The notes under the pieces are model-generated. The model was not told the origin of the DNA. It searched no databases and was given only the letters and a program-made list of their open reading frames with translations. Positions 44,001 through 58,000 of a DNA stretch of 64,000 nt are shown here, one piece after another (within the stretch, counting starts at the first letter, position 1; every line of letters starts with the position of its first letter). The translations under genes and the position numbers were made by a program. The stretch lies in the NCBI GenBank assembly GCA_017654935.2, contig CM065703.1, forward strand, positions 31,936,363-32,000,362, given 5' to 3'. This DNA is from Phymorhynchus buccinoides. Lineage: Eukaryota; Mollusca; Gastropoda; Neogastropoda; Raphitomidae.

Positions 44001-47000
44001 CCTCAGATCCGCCCCTGCTTTGTGTGTGACCTACTCATGTGCGCATGCTGGAAAGTATCCTGTTAAAATGACTTTTTAAGAAATTACTGAAAGCAATCTT
44101 CTTGTTCGTCGATCACTTGGACAGGTTCCTGCCATATGAGCGCAGATGCATCATGCAGCTGTTATGTGCATGACTAAGAAATAGTTTGGCCCAGCATGTC
44201 CGTCTTCAGCTGGAGAAAAAATCTTTGAAGAGTTTCTAGAACAAAGGCAGGAGAATTGACCAGTAAGGCAGAAAGATAGAAGATTACAGTAAGCAAGAAA
44301 AGGGAAAAGGCAGAGTGAAAGAGAGTGACAGATTAGAGGAAGCTACAAGCATAGCACTTCCAGAAGGGGGAACTATTTGTTGTAATTACATGCTTTAAGA
44401 GTATTCTTTCACACTTCACACGCCCCGCTCACTTTAACAACTGCACGCCCGCTTGCGCGCTCACTTTCATACAACCCTCCACCCTTCCCACCAACATCCC
44501 ACCTCATCACAGCTCTTTGGCAATAAAACATTATAGACCCTATTTGAACAATGAAACCAAAACATCTCTCTCCCTCTCTCTCTCTATCACTCTCTCCCTC
44601 TCTCTCTCTATCACTCTCTCTCCCTCTCTCTCTCTATCACTCTCTCCCTTATCCTCCTCCTCTCTCCTCTTCTCTCTCCCACAATTTGTAATCACTTTTC
44701 AAGGGATGAAAGGGGTGCTCACCTTCTCCTTTTGAGTACGTTGATATGGCTTGCCATTGTGTTTCTCTTTCAGCTTGTGGATAGTGTGCTGAAAGAGGTG
44801 GAGACGAACAACGACGGGAAACAGAACATGGTGACTGTGCGACTCAATGGTAAGCTGTGCACATCTTAACCCCTTCGGGACTTCACTGCCTTAGGCAAAC
44901 ATCATGTCTGGCCTGGGGTTGCCTAGAAAAAGATATAACAAGTAAGAAGCACAACAAAACTCAGCACTGTCAATGGTTCCATTTTGACAACATTACTGGT
45001 TGATCCAAGTTTATGTTTCGCTTTGAAATCGTGGTTACTTGCATTAAAATCAGAATAATTACTCTCCTTATTTCTATCACTATTCATGAAAACATATTGG
45101 AGTACTTTCTGAGGCTCATGTGGGGCCCTTTTTTTTTTTTTTACATTTTTAACAATAAAGATTGAAATAGAAATGCCAAATATAAATGAAATGAAAGCTG
45201 GAAGAGTGATGAAGAGAATTAACGTGTAAAACATGGTTTGAATGGGAAAAAACATGGATTTAGAATTAGATAAGTTTTAGACTCAGAAATCGCTGTTTTG
45301 AGAATACTCTGAATTAGGCCGCTGACTGGCGTTCTCCTGTTCCGAGTATGCGGCGGGCGGACTTATCGTTTCTGTATGTTGCCTGATTTGGGAGACAGGT
45401 GTGCTCTGTGTGTGTGTGTGTGGTTGTTGTTGTAAATCAAAAGGAATGGTACTTTTGACACAGTATTTCTTTAGTTATAGAAAAGTATGCATGTTTGCTT
45501 TCCGTTTTTCAAACTTTCCTGTCGGAGTACTCCAATTTTGTTAAAAATACACTTATTTTGGATTTCAAATACACAAAGCCCAATGAGGCTTTATACCGAA
45601 AATTATCTGCCCCTGTCTCGCGACCTCAAATGCGAACGCCACCAACTTAACTCATTCTATGCTGGCCAGTTGCTTCCCCTTGCAAGCCTTCTCTACTGGC
45701 CGATTTGCATAGTTACCAAAAAAATATTTTCTAAATAATGGTAACAGATACAAACGTGAAATTTTGGCAATATGTACACAATATACAGGACTAACACCTG
45801 CAACAGTTTCAAAGCATCCACTGTTTTAGTTTTGATTTGTGATATTTTTGTCAAGCCACAGTATACTCATAGAGCAAAAATATAAGGCTACCCAGCTCAT
45901 TTACATACTAAGGTACTGTGGCGGTACCATAGCCGATAAGGTTTAACCCTTTGCTGGGCACAAGATGGCAGTTTGTGGTACCGTGTTACATGCAATATCT
46001 CTGCAATGGAAGCATGGATTTTCTTCAAATAACATGGCTCATCATCGTCGGAATCAGTGAAAGGATCCATCAGCGATTTTTTTCCCGAGTCACACTGCAC
46101 AAACTGTGCTACGACGCTTCATTCACAAGAAAAATGCTAATGACTAAATGAGCGTGGGGAAACGAACCGGAAGTCTCGCAGCTATTATTATACGCGAGAC
46201 TCACGAGACCTGTATGGAAACTTCCATGTTTGGAAGCCACGAACATGACCGAGTGTTAGCAGACGCTTTCGGACGTTTTGCCCATGGAGGTACGTGGACG
46301 CTTTGAAACGCTGTGCCCAGCAAAGGATTAACAGAGGCGTGGTTACCGCTACACCTATCTGTATTAATAAAACAAATTTGGGACTTTACTGGTTTCGTAC
46401 TGCCTCCGGGCATTGCCTCCAGGATTGTTCCCACCATATTTGTATTTACAAATGTCCCATATGTGTCTGATTCAGACCAAGAGGACGTAAAACTCCATTT
46501 TCGTCGACATACTAAGGTCCCGAAATAGAGCCTACAACCAGCCAGTCAGTTGTCGAGGCATGAATGAAACGTAGTAGTAGCCCTCTGAGCCACTTTGAAG
46601 CACGCATGACTGTTGACCTATGAACTATGAATTTTTAAAGTTCACATGCGATACCCCGTTACCTTAGTAACGAGGCGTTGTGCGCATGCCCTGCGACGAC
46701 AGCGCAGGTTAGCATAGAAAGAGTTAAGATTATCGTCCTTGCCTGTCAGGAACTAGTGGTATGTAGCCACAGAAGATTATCTGCTCCTGACTTGTCACCA
46801 GGGGGCATCGGCAGTTCGGCCCTAAAATTATCGCCCTTTCGTCTCGGCAAGGAGTAGTATAACGCCTCATTTCAGGATAAACAGGTCTGGTACTTGAAAC
46901 GTGTCATTTCAGGATTGAGAGAAGAGGAAATGTGCCACCGGGGGGTAGGGAAGGATTGTTATCATTACCATACACAGTAACCCTCATGTTAACTTTTCTT

Positions 47001-50000
47001 CCTGTTTCTTTGTGACCCAGGGTTGCTGCAGACTGACGACAAAATTGCCCTGAAGGAGCTCACCAGACAACTACAGCTGGAGAACACTGTGGGAGACAGA
47101 GTGTTTGTAAGTAGAGTTTAAGGTGCCTCATAATATACAGCGTTCATTCTCTCTTCGAAATTAGGGGGTCAGAATCGGCACACAAAATTAGGGGGTCGGA
47201 ATCAGCTCACAAAATTAGGGGGTCAGAATTGGCACACAAAATTATGGGGTCAGAATCAACGCACAAAATTAGGGGTCAGAATCGGCACACAAAATTAGGG
47301 GGTCGGAATCGGCACACAAAATTAGGGGGTCAGAATCAGCTCACAAAATTATGAGGTCAGAATCGGCACACAAAGTTAGAGGGTTGGAATCAACACACAA
47401 CATTAGGGGGTCAGAATCAGCGCACACAAAGTTAGGGGGTCAGAATCAGTGCACAAATATAAGCTAGATTTTAATTACAGGGGTGGTCACCTGGATATTT
47501 CACGTGGTCTCTCTTTATATTTTGAAACATTTCTGTTTTACACTGTGCATCAGGTGCAAATACGCAACATTTGTTTTTTTGGGGGGGAAGATTCGAGTGT
47601 CATAGGTTCACATTTGTGCATAATGAAAAGGGAAAAAAGAAACACCAGAATGTGCTGATGGGACCCAGAGAAGCACCAGCCACGCCTGCCCTATCAACAT
47701 GAGAGCAGCCCTGCTCCAGCCCTGGAAGTATCACTGTAACAAGACTCCTCATGTTCTACACAAAATTCTGATTTTGTTTTGATAGTTTCTGAGTAGATTT
47801 TTTTTTCTTCGTATTATTAGGCATAGGGATCTCAGTCGGGGGGGGGGGGGGGGTCATAATAATGCCTTAACCCCTTGACTGCCAGAGAAAATCAAAGAAA
47901 AAATCATTGGGCAAATCATGCCATGAAAGACAACTGATAGAGACAATCTGGAAAAAATGGTCTGGGGATGTGGACTTCTTGACTGTGCAAGAGCGAAAGC
48001 CAGCATATCAGTGTTATTCCTCTTCATCTGATGACATCATCAGTGATGTCATCAGGTCAGTACGTAATACATTGGTGGCAGTCAAGGGGTTGAAATACTG
48101 TAAAATACAATCGTTAAGAGGTAATTGTCAATTTTGTAGTTCATCTTCTCAAATGTCGTTGAATGGACACCCCACTGAAAGTGAAGGCATTGTACGCTGC
48201 AGGTTCCCGAGGTTGCTGTAGGTTGCTGTAGAGCTTTTCGGTGAATGGGGCGGGGGTCTGGCCAGGTGTTCAATTTCTAGTTCAAATTTGTGTTGGAATT
48301 TTGCTAGATTTTGTGAGTTTAACTATGTTGTTTTGGGGGGGGAATTATCAGTTTTGTGAGCTCAAACGTTTTGGGAAATTCTTGAGTCTTGAGTTGTGCA
48401 CATTTTTCAATCTCTTGTTTTACTTTCAGGGGTCTTTTGCTGAAAACTTGCAGTTTTTGCTGGAAGCATTGAGAAGTGGTAAGACTATATTTGTGTTTGT
48501 CTGTATGTATGTCTGTCTGTCTGTCTTTGTGTGTGTCTGTCTGTCTTTGTGTGTATGTGTGTATTGAGAAGACTAAATTATAGTCTTCTCAATACTGAGT
48601 TACCGAGCATCCTTTCTGCCAACGCTTTTGATTGGCTGAGGACTTTGGCTCTGTCCAATCACACACATTGTCAGTCCGCATGGTCATTTCCGGTACAACT
48701 ACCAGCCAAGTTTATTCAATGCTCGACAGCAATTGTTGTAAGGCGCTGTGAGCAAACGGTTCGTACAGTCTTTAAAGGTCGGTACAAATTTGTAAAAAAA
48801 CGCCACCCCATTTTTAAGCCCTTAAAAAGTCTGTAAAAACAGCCATTTTGTCCAGAGTTTTTAAACATTTTATTTTTGATCAACAAGCTTATCCTTCCCA
48901 GTACATAATTTAATGATCAGTTCTATTCAGAACAAAATGCCCCAGTACAAATCCTGAAAAATCTGGTAGGTCACTGTGTATTTGGTGTTTGATATTTTGG
49001 TGTATACAAGTCACAGAGACTTATTTCCTTTGAAATTCGGGTTGCTCCCATCTGGAAAGATCGTCGACGCAAGCGCAGCGCCACCCATTGTATGTGTGTG
49101 TGTGCATTACCGTCATCTACAATCCTTATTTTTTTGGGAAAGGTCTTTAAGAAGTCTTTAAAAAGTTTGTAAATTTGGATGGAAAAAATCTGTACGAACA
49201 CTGTCAAAGAAAACAAAGCAAACTTGTTTGGTTCCGTGGCCTATCAACGAAGAATGCTTGCACAACCATCGAAAAACGCTATGGGTCAAGAAATGAAGAA
49301 GACGGAAAAAACAACGGCACTCGCGTATCTGGCCGATTACGCGGCAATTAGATGTGTCAATGAAATGGGAACTGTGCACTTCCACTTGCAGCACTGACTG
49401 CGCCAGCAACAGTCTTTTGAAAGGGTTGGTTGTGTTTGAAGGAAGAGGATGATGACATCAACGATTAGAGCCGTGATATTAACCCTCTTGTGCCTGACGC
49501 TCTGTGCTCTCAATCACCTCTGAAATTCTAACCCAAGGGACGTCACTCCGTACAAAAGACGGGGTAGCGTCAGAAAAATAATAAAATAAAATATACCCTA
49601 CCAGATTTTGTGTGTTTTTTTGTTTTGAATGCGTTGCCGAGATGTCTGTCTGAGTTGCAAAAGGAATTTCCAGATGTTATGGGGATGCATGGCTCCACAA
49701 AAAAAATCAAAATGCCAAAGTGTATTCGCAAACTGCATTCACTAGTCATTCACTGCCTACTTTTGCAGACTGTTGAAGCCTAAGACGACTGAAATGGAAA
49801 TGTAGATCAAAACCATTCACTTACCCTTTCACTTCACGATCTTATAATTCCTATCTTTCACAAAAAAGGGAATTTTCATCGCTGTCATCACTCAGTGGAT
49901 GCAATAACGACTCGTCATCCATGATGTAAAAGTCGGGAAAATGCCGATGTCAGTAACACGACTTCCAAAATTCGCATCGATCGAACAAACACAAGCTCGC

Positions 50001-51211
50001 TGCCGAAATAGGTCAGAATACACTCCTTACTCATCACTTCGCAATCTCATAAGTCCCATCTTTCACAAAAATAGGACTATTCATCGCTTTCCTCAGTCAA
50101 TGGACTGTTCGTCATCCATATTGGAAAAATCGCGAAAATGCCGAAGTCAGTCACTAATTTTCAAAAATTCATATCTTTCAAACCAATCGGCCTAGAACTA
50201 GAAGCCATTGCAAGCAACAGGACGGAAATGTAATCTGTAGCGAAAGCGAGGCTGAAGCGCTCACGTGACTGCCATGTGATAGAAACAAAATGGAAGCGCC
50301 CAAACCGGCCACGTGGAATCCGTACGTTCCCGAACGTTCTAGACGTTTCCGATCCGATTTTTTTTTTAACGTTCACGACCGTTCACCACACAAGAGAGTT
50401 AACCCTGAATCGGCGAAAGTCACAACGCGACAAAACAATTATATGAAAGGGGAGCCAACTCTTGTTTATGACAGTAGTAATGGCGGTCGGTAAGCGTTTA
50501 CATGATGCGTACGGGCTTCAAAGTTTGACTTTCTCTTGTGAGGTAATTTTTTCAGAATTTTGTTCAAAATTGCCCTATTCACCTTGTACACAGCAGCGTC
50601 TAATGATCCGAAAAATATGGTAGATTACCTTCTGTTATGGACGAAAATGTGGATTTTGTTGGTGTGTGTGTTTGTTTCAGGGGACCATGGGAGCAAGGCC
50701 ATCGTCTTAACGCTGGAGGAGTTTGACATGTTTGCGCAGCACCGCGGTCAGACCTTGCTCTACAACCTGTTTGACGTCTGCCAGTCGGCACAGACACCTG
50801 TGTGCGTCATTGGACTCACCTGTCGATTTGTGAGTTGTCTCCTCTGTCTCTGTGTGTGTGTGTGTGTGTGTGTTGCCAGTCGGCGCAGACACCTGTGTGC
50901 ATCATTGGACTCACCTGTCGATTTGTGAGTTGTCTCCTCTGTCTCTGTGTGTGTGTGTGTGTGTGTGTGTTGCCAGTTGGTGCAGACACCTGTGTGCGTT
51001 GGACTCACCTGTCGATTTGTGAGTTGTCTCCTCTGTCTGTGTGTGTGTGTGTGTGTGTTGCCAGTCGGCGCAGACACCTGTGTGCGTCATTGGACTCACC
51101 TGTCGATTTGTGAGTTGTCTCCTCTGTCTGTGTCTGTGTGTGTGTGTGTGTTGCCAGTCGGCGCAGACACCTGTCTGTGTCATTTGAGTCACCTGTCAAT
51201 TTGTGAGTTGT

Positions 51212-51251
<40 letters not shown>

Positions 51252-51411
51252 GCCAGTCGGTGCAGACACCTGTGTGCGTCATTGGAGTCACCTGTCGATT
51301 TGTGAGTTGTCGCCTCTGTCTGTGTGTGTGAGTGTGTGTGTGTGTTGCCAGTCGGTGCAGACACTTGTGTGCGTCATTGGAGTTACCTGTCGATTTGTGA
51401 ATTGTCTCCTC

Positions 51412-51447
<36 letters not shown>

Positions 51448-52059
51448 GCCAGTCGGTGCAGACACCTGTGTGCGTCATTGGAGTTACCTGTCGATTTGTG
51501 AGTTGTCTCCTCTGTCTCTGTGTGTGTGTGTGTGGCCAGTCGTCATTGGAGTCAACTCTCGATTTGTGAGTTGTCTCCTCTGTCTCTGTGTGTGTGTGTG
51601 TGGCCAGTCGTCATTGGAGTCACCTCTCGATTTGTGAGTTGTCTCCTCTGTCTCTGTGTGTGTGTGTGTGGCCAGTCGTCATTGGAGTCAACTCTCGATT
51701 TGTGAGTTGTCTCCTCTGTCTCTGTGTGTGTGTGTGTGTGTGGCCAGTCGTCATTGGAGTCACCTCTCGATTTGTGAGTTGTCTCTGTGTGTGTTTGTGT
51801 GTGTGTGTAGCCAGTCGGCGCAGACACCTGTCTGCGTCACCTGTCGATTTGTGAGTTGTCTCCTCTGTCTGTGTGTGTGTGAGTGTGTGTGTTGCCAGTC
51901 GGTGCAGACACCTGTGTGCGTCATTGGAGTTACCTATCGATTTGTGAGTTGTCTCCTCTGTCTGTGTGTGTGTGTGTGTGTGTGTGTTGCCAGTCGGTGC
52001 AGACACCTGTGTGCGTCATTGGAGTTACCTGTCGATTTGTGAGTTGTCTCCTCTGTCTC

Positions 52060-52090
<31 letters not shown>

Positions 52091-55000
52091 GGCCAGTCGT
52101 CATTGGAGTCACCTCTCGATTTGTGAGTTGTCTCTGTGTGTGTTTGTGTGTGTGTGTGTGTGTAGCCAGTCGGCGCAGACACCTGTCTGCGTCACCTGTC
52201 GATTTGTGAGTTGTCTCCTCTGTCTGTGTGTGTGTGTGTGGCCAGTCGTCATTGGAGTCACCTCTCGATTTGTGAGTTGTCTCTGTGTGTGTGTGTTTGT
52301 GTGTGTGTGTAGCCAGTCGGCGCAGACACCTGTCTGCGTCACCTGTCGATTTGTGAGTTGTCGCATGGACTTAATGGTGTGTTTATTGCGCCATGGACTA
52401 ATACTATGGGATGGGACTCAACCTGCAGAGTTATTGTTCTTTGTGTTTCCCTAAGAGTTTATCCAGAGTTACTGTTGCTTGAACTTGAAGGAGCCCCACT
52501 ATTACGGCATTATGAGATGTAAACGGATGTATTCTTTGCTGAAAGAAAGATAGTCGATGGCAGTAAGCAAAGGGAAAAGGCATAGTCAAGGAGAGTGACA
52601 GATTAGAGGAAGTTACAAGCACATAACTTCCAGAAGTTGGGGGAACTATTTGCACAAAAGGTATCCCCGTGGGGGGGGGGGGGCGATATAATAATATGCG
52701 TATGACGGCATGTTGCTAGTTCCCATGGTTCATGCCTGATCTTTTGTTCATCTCATCGTCCTACGGTGCAATATTTTGAGAACTACCGCACAGAATCACC
52801 TCAAATGTGTCACTTTCAGGACGTGGTTGAGCTGCTGGAGAAGCGGGTGAAGTCGCGGTTTTCGCACCGCCAGATCTACGTGTTTGGTCACATGACGCTG
52901 CAGGACTACAGCGCCCTCTGTGCGGACTTTCTCAGTCTGGACGACTCTTTCCCTGACACCGCCTTTGCAGAGTCGTGGAACTCGCACATACTGGTATGTG
53001 TACCATATATTAGTATAGTATAGTATAGAGGTGGGGAGAAAAACCGGTTGAACCGAAAAACTGGTGCTAAACGTTCGCAGTTCGAAAAACCGGTTCGAGT
53101 TGCTGTGAACCGGTTTTTTAACTGCAAACTGAAAGTAAGTTTTTCTTAGAATAACGCAATCTTTTCGAAGAACAACACTGATTCTCAGTGCATATTGGGT
53201 GTTTGTAAACCAAGAGTAGCTGTTTCTAGTTTGTGGTGGTGTATGGCTTTGGCTTTGACTTTGACTGAGTGTTGAGTTGAGTGTGCGTGTGTCATAAGTT
53301 TCTTTATTTGTGTGTGTGTGTGTGTGTATGTCTGGGCGTGCGTGCGTGTGTGTGAATATTCTGACAAATAAATATGTGTTTGCATAGGTGAAACTAGTGA
53401 TGCGAGTACTGGTTAAAAAAACGGTTCGATAAAACCGGTTCGAAGAGGGAAAACCGGTTTAAAACCGGTTCGGATTTTTGAACCGGTTCTCAACTCTAGT
53501 ATAGTGTAGTATAGTGTGGGACTGGCTCAAGTCTAACCCTGGCGGCTTAACGTCCTTTCATTGATCACTGTTTTGTTTGCTTAACTCTTAGCATCCTATA
53601 AGGAAGTAACAGAGCCAAGCCCACAATCCTGTAAGGATTTGGCAGAATGAGCAAGAAATGGGTATGCTTATTCAAAATATTATATTGAAATTATTTGTGA
53701 ATAAAAGTTAATGAAGCTTTGTAGTAATCTTACTATGATATTGTTTTCTGTGTTGACAATGTTATTTTTGCCAATCTGACATTTTGTTTGTTTGTTTATT
53801 TTGATTGATTATTACGGAAAAAAACAAAAATGAAGGTGTGTTCAACAAAGATGTTAAAAAACAATGTCTGGTGCGTTTATTATTAAAACATTGCAGGCAC
53901 AAGTCACTTACATGATCAGAGAAACACTAAAAGCACAAAATAAGCTTAGTACTAGCTTTTCTGTAGTATTTTGGTGATGCAATCAACAGGTAAAAATGAT
54001 GTTCGGTTGCGCACACCTGTCGGTCTTACTGCCGATCATTCGTGATCGAAGTTTTCGTGTGAAAAGTATCTCTATGCTTTGTACAAAGTGTTAAACCACT
54101 CGAAGTGTTAGGCCTGTGTTTCCCCGGCTGGTCTGGGGGGACTTAACGTCATGCATGACACACTCTACATGCATCATGTGGGGCCCTGGTGTCCCTGGCT
54201 AGACTGGGGGCATTTAACGGTCAGGCATGACTTTTAGCTCGTCTTTCCCTCTATCACACCCTCCAACCCCAACCCCCTCCATCCCACCCACTTTTTTTTT
54301 TCTCTCCCCCAAATCAAGTCTTCAAATATCTAACTTCCTTCGGTTTTGAATCTCATTAATATTTTTCTACATAGTAAACTGTGTATCTGTAAATACTTCA
54401 GTTATTTCCTGACTATCTTGCAATCATGCTATATTTCCCCATAATGTTATCATTTCGCTTTGTACTCTATCTTTGGCTCTCCTGGTTTAAAGCCTTTTTC
54501 GTACTACCCCTAAAGTGCAGCAGAATCTTCTCCATGATGAAGTTGGCTGCCTAAGGCTCTGAAGAAGAAGAAGGCAGTGAAGGGGTTAAAAACGAGAATG
54601 GTGTGCATTGTCTTGCAGGAGGTGATGGCGCAAGAGACGGTGAGGAACGTGATAGGTCGACAGTTCAGTCTCACTACGCATGTCAGGGATATGATTCTGC
54701 TGCTGGTGAGTATCTGTGAATGTGTGTGTGTGAACATCATCAGTCGACAGTTTGACAGTCTCACTACGCATGTCGGGGATATGATTCTGCTGTTGGTGAG
54801 TAAAACCTGGGCGTGTGTGTCGTGTGTGTGTGTGTGTGTGAAAAACATTGTCAGTCGACAGTTCCGTCTCGTGACACATGTCAGGGATCTGATTCTGCTG
54901 TTGGTGAGTATCTGTCTGTTGTGTCGTGTGTGTAGGCTAGACTATTGTGTGTGTGTGTGTGTGTGAGACAGCCTCATCATTCGACAGTTCAGTCTCACTT

Positions 55001-58000
55001 CACTTGTCAGGGATCTGATTTTGCTGCTGGTGAGTCTGGTGTGTGTGTGTTTGAGTGTGTGTGTGTGTGTGAGACTCTTCACTGGCTTCCAAGTTCAGTC
55101 TCACTACACATGTCAGGGATCTGAGTCTGCTGTTGGTTAGTATCTGTGAATACAAGGTCGACAGTTCAGTCTCACTACACATGTCAGGGATCTGAGTCTG
55201 CTGTTGGTTAGTATCTGTGAATGTGTGTGTGTTTTTGTGTGTGAGAACATCATCAGTCGACAGTTCAGTCTCACTACACATGTCAGGGATCTGATTCTGC
55301 TGCGGGTGAGTATGTATGTGTGTGTGTGTGTGTGTGTGTTCTCTATTTTTTTTATGAAGGTATTTCACTGTTCTTGAAGACATTTTTGTTGGTTTTGTTT
55401 ATTTGTTATCAGGACTTGTAAGTTGCAAAAAAGGAAATAATTTTGGATCTGGATCTGGAAGTAATACATTGAAGGAGCCTACAAAGGCTATCAAAGGCCT
55501 ACAAAGGCTATCGACTCAACGAAAATGATGCGTAAAGTCGGGAAAACAATTACGCATGGAACAAAAACAAGAACTGTAATTTTTCTGCATACAGATAATA
55601 AACATTTCTTGACTTGACTTGACATTGCATAAATAGTGGGAGTTAACCCTTTGACCGACAATGTCGCATTTATGCACCACAATGGTTTAACACCCATGCC
55701 ACTAAAAGGCGTCCAATCAGGGTCTGTTATCCGAAGACCCTATTTTCTTAATTTTGGGAGGTAAGGATAGGCCTAATGTTATGCATGTCACAGAAGAATT
55801 CTCAATATTGCAGATAATTTTTTTCTCTACCCAGTTAAGTTTAACTCACTCTTTACTGGCCGATTGCTTCCCTTTACAACTGTTCAATACTAATGTACGC
55901 TATAGCATACATAGCATTTAGCCATTCACAATTCACAACTCCGCAAAGCCTGGCAACCCAAACTGGTATAGAAGTGTTCCTCTACGGTCCCTTAATAGTT
56001 TTCAACCAATGAAATCACTTTCCGTCTATTTTTAGTACCGCAATGAATGAAAACGAGTCACTACCCCTCTCTTCGTCTTCTTTGTCATGCTTTTTTAAAA
56101 ATCTGCTAATAATAATAAAAATTATTTTGGAATTATAACACATGCTAGCTTTCATTATTATAAACAATACCGCAAATTTTCAAAACTGTGCGGTTAAGCA
56201 TTATGTTTTAAATAATTTTTATGTAATGATGCAAACCCGCCTAGTGGAACGTTTGTGCACGTCATGTACGCTATGTTAGTACAATAGTATAGAGAGAGAT
56301 GTCCCGTATGTGCCTTCCCAGGTCGAGAGGACGTTAAACACCAAATTTCTTCTTCGTAGTATAGAGAGAGTTAATGGCATTTGGGGGCTGAAAAATGGCT
56401 GGCGGCGAAAGGGTTAATTTGGCTTGAAAAAAAAAAAATGTGGCTACTAGAGTGGAGTTTGTTTTATTGTGTGTGCGATGTTTGTGTTTGTTCTAGACTC
56501 CGATCATATGCGGCCTGAATCCGGAGCACCGCAAGGTGACGGTGACAGATTTTGTGGAGGCCTTCCAGATCAAATCTACCGACTGCAAGTCTTCCATGCT
56601 GCACGGTTCGTTGGTTTCTTTGTCTGTCTCTGTCTGTCTTAAAGATCCACCAGATCATGTGTCAAAATCACGGGTTTGGTTTTGTTTATTTTTATCCTCT
56701 TGTAAGCTGGAAAAAAATCTTGTTTTGACCAGGTCTCAGTCCCATACAAATGCCCCCAAATTCAAACCGAAACATCATTTTAAAGAGCAGCCTCAATTTG
56801 AAGTTGGGGACATGTGTATGTGGGTCACAGCTACCCAGAAAAAACCAAGGGACTTAACCATGGCGCGTCAGTGTGTCTTTAAGAGTGGTCAGTGATTTTA
56901 ATCAGTCAAGTAAGATTATAGCAAGGTCTTTTTCTGAGTTGCCAGACCATGTCGCCATAATGGGTAAGGTACATAATACGTGTGTCCGGTTTTCATGACC
57001 GTAATGGGTAAGGTATCCATAGACCATGTGTCCGGTTTTCACGACCGTAATGGGTAAGGTACATCATGCATGTGTCCGATTTTCACAACCGTAATGGGTA
57101 AGGTACATAATACATGTGTCCGGTTTTCACGACCGTAATGGGTAAGGTGCATAATACGTGTGTCCGGTTTTCATGACCGTAATGGGTAAGGTGCATAATA
57201 CATGTGTCCGGTTTTCATGACCGTAATGGGTAAGGTGCATAATACATGTGTCCGGTTTTCATTACCGTAATGGGTAAGGTACATAATACATGTGTCCGGT
57301 TTTCATGACCGTAATGGGTAAGGTGCATAATACATGTGTCCGGTTTTCATGACCGTAATGGGTAAGGTGCATAATACGTGTGTCCGGTTTTCATGACCGT
57401 AATGGGTAAGGTGCATAATACATGTGTCCGGTTTTCATGACCGTAATGGGTAAGGTGCATAATACGTGTGTCCGGTTTTCATGACCGTAATGGGTAAGGT
57501 GCATAATACGTGTGTCCGGTTATAGACCGTAATGGGTAAGGTGCATAATACGTGTGTCCGGTTTTCATGACCGTAATGGGTAAGGTGCATAATACATGTG
57601 TCCGGTTTTCAGTACCGTAATGGGTAAGGTGCATAATACATGTGTCCGGTTTTCATGACCGTAATGGGTAAGGTGCATAATACATGTGTCCGGTTTTCAT
57701 GACCGTAATGGGTAAGGTGCATAATTGTGTGTCCGGTTTTTGTGACCGTAATGGGTAAGGTGCATAATATGTGTCCGGTTTTCATGACCGTAATGGGTAA
57801 GGTGCATAATACATGTGTCCGGTTTTCCAGACCGTAATGGGTAAGGTGCATAAGTGTGTCCGGTTTTCATGACCGTAATGGGTAAGGTGCATAATACATG
57901 TGTCCGGTTTTCATGACCGTAATGGGTAAGGTACATAATACATGTGTCCGGTTTTCATGACCGTAATGGGTAAGGTGCATAATACATGTGTCCGGTTTTC

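Larger units (their letters stand above)
43018..44020. mobile_element. hAT-like element with CAGGGGCGGA(C/T)C ends
   Basis: CAGGGGCGGACC ... GATCCGCCCCTG flanked by ctttg on both sides (5 bp). It starts 19 bp after ORC4 exon 2. It encloses poly-G, an S4-related repeat and a degenerate TTAA element. Confidence 0.7.
45647..46727. mobile_element. TTAA element, CTCATTCTATGCTGGCC family, hosting nested elements
   Basis: TTAACTCATTCTATGCTGGCC ... agcatagaaagagTTAA. It encloses a dispersed S4 repeat, which itself contains 45943-46331. It is in ORC4 intron 3. Confidence 0.7.

Noticed and set aside
50760..52366. Many overlapping Cys/Val- or His/Thr-rich open frames
   Set aside because: They are translations of TG/CA tracts in the exon 6 array, not separate genes.
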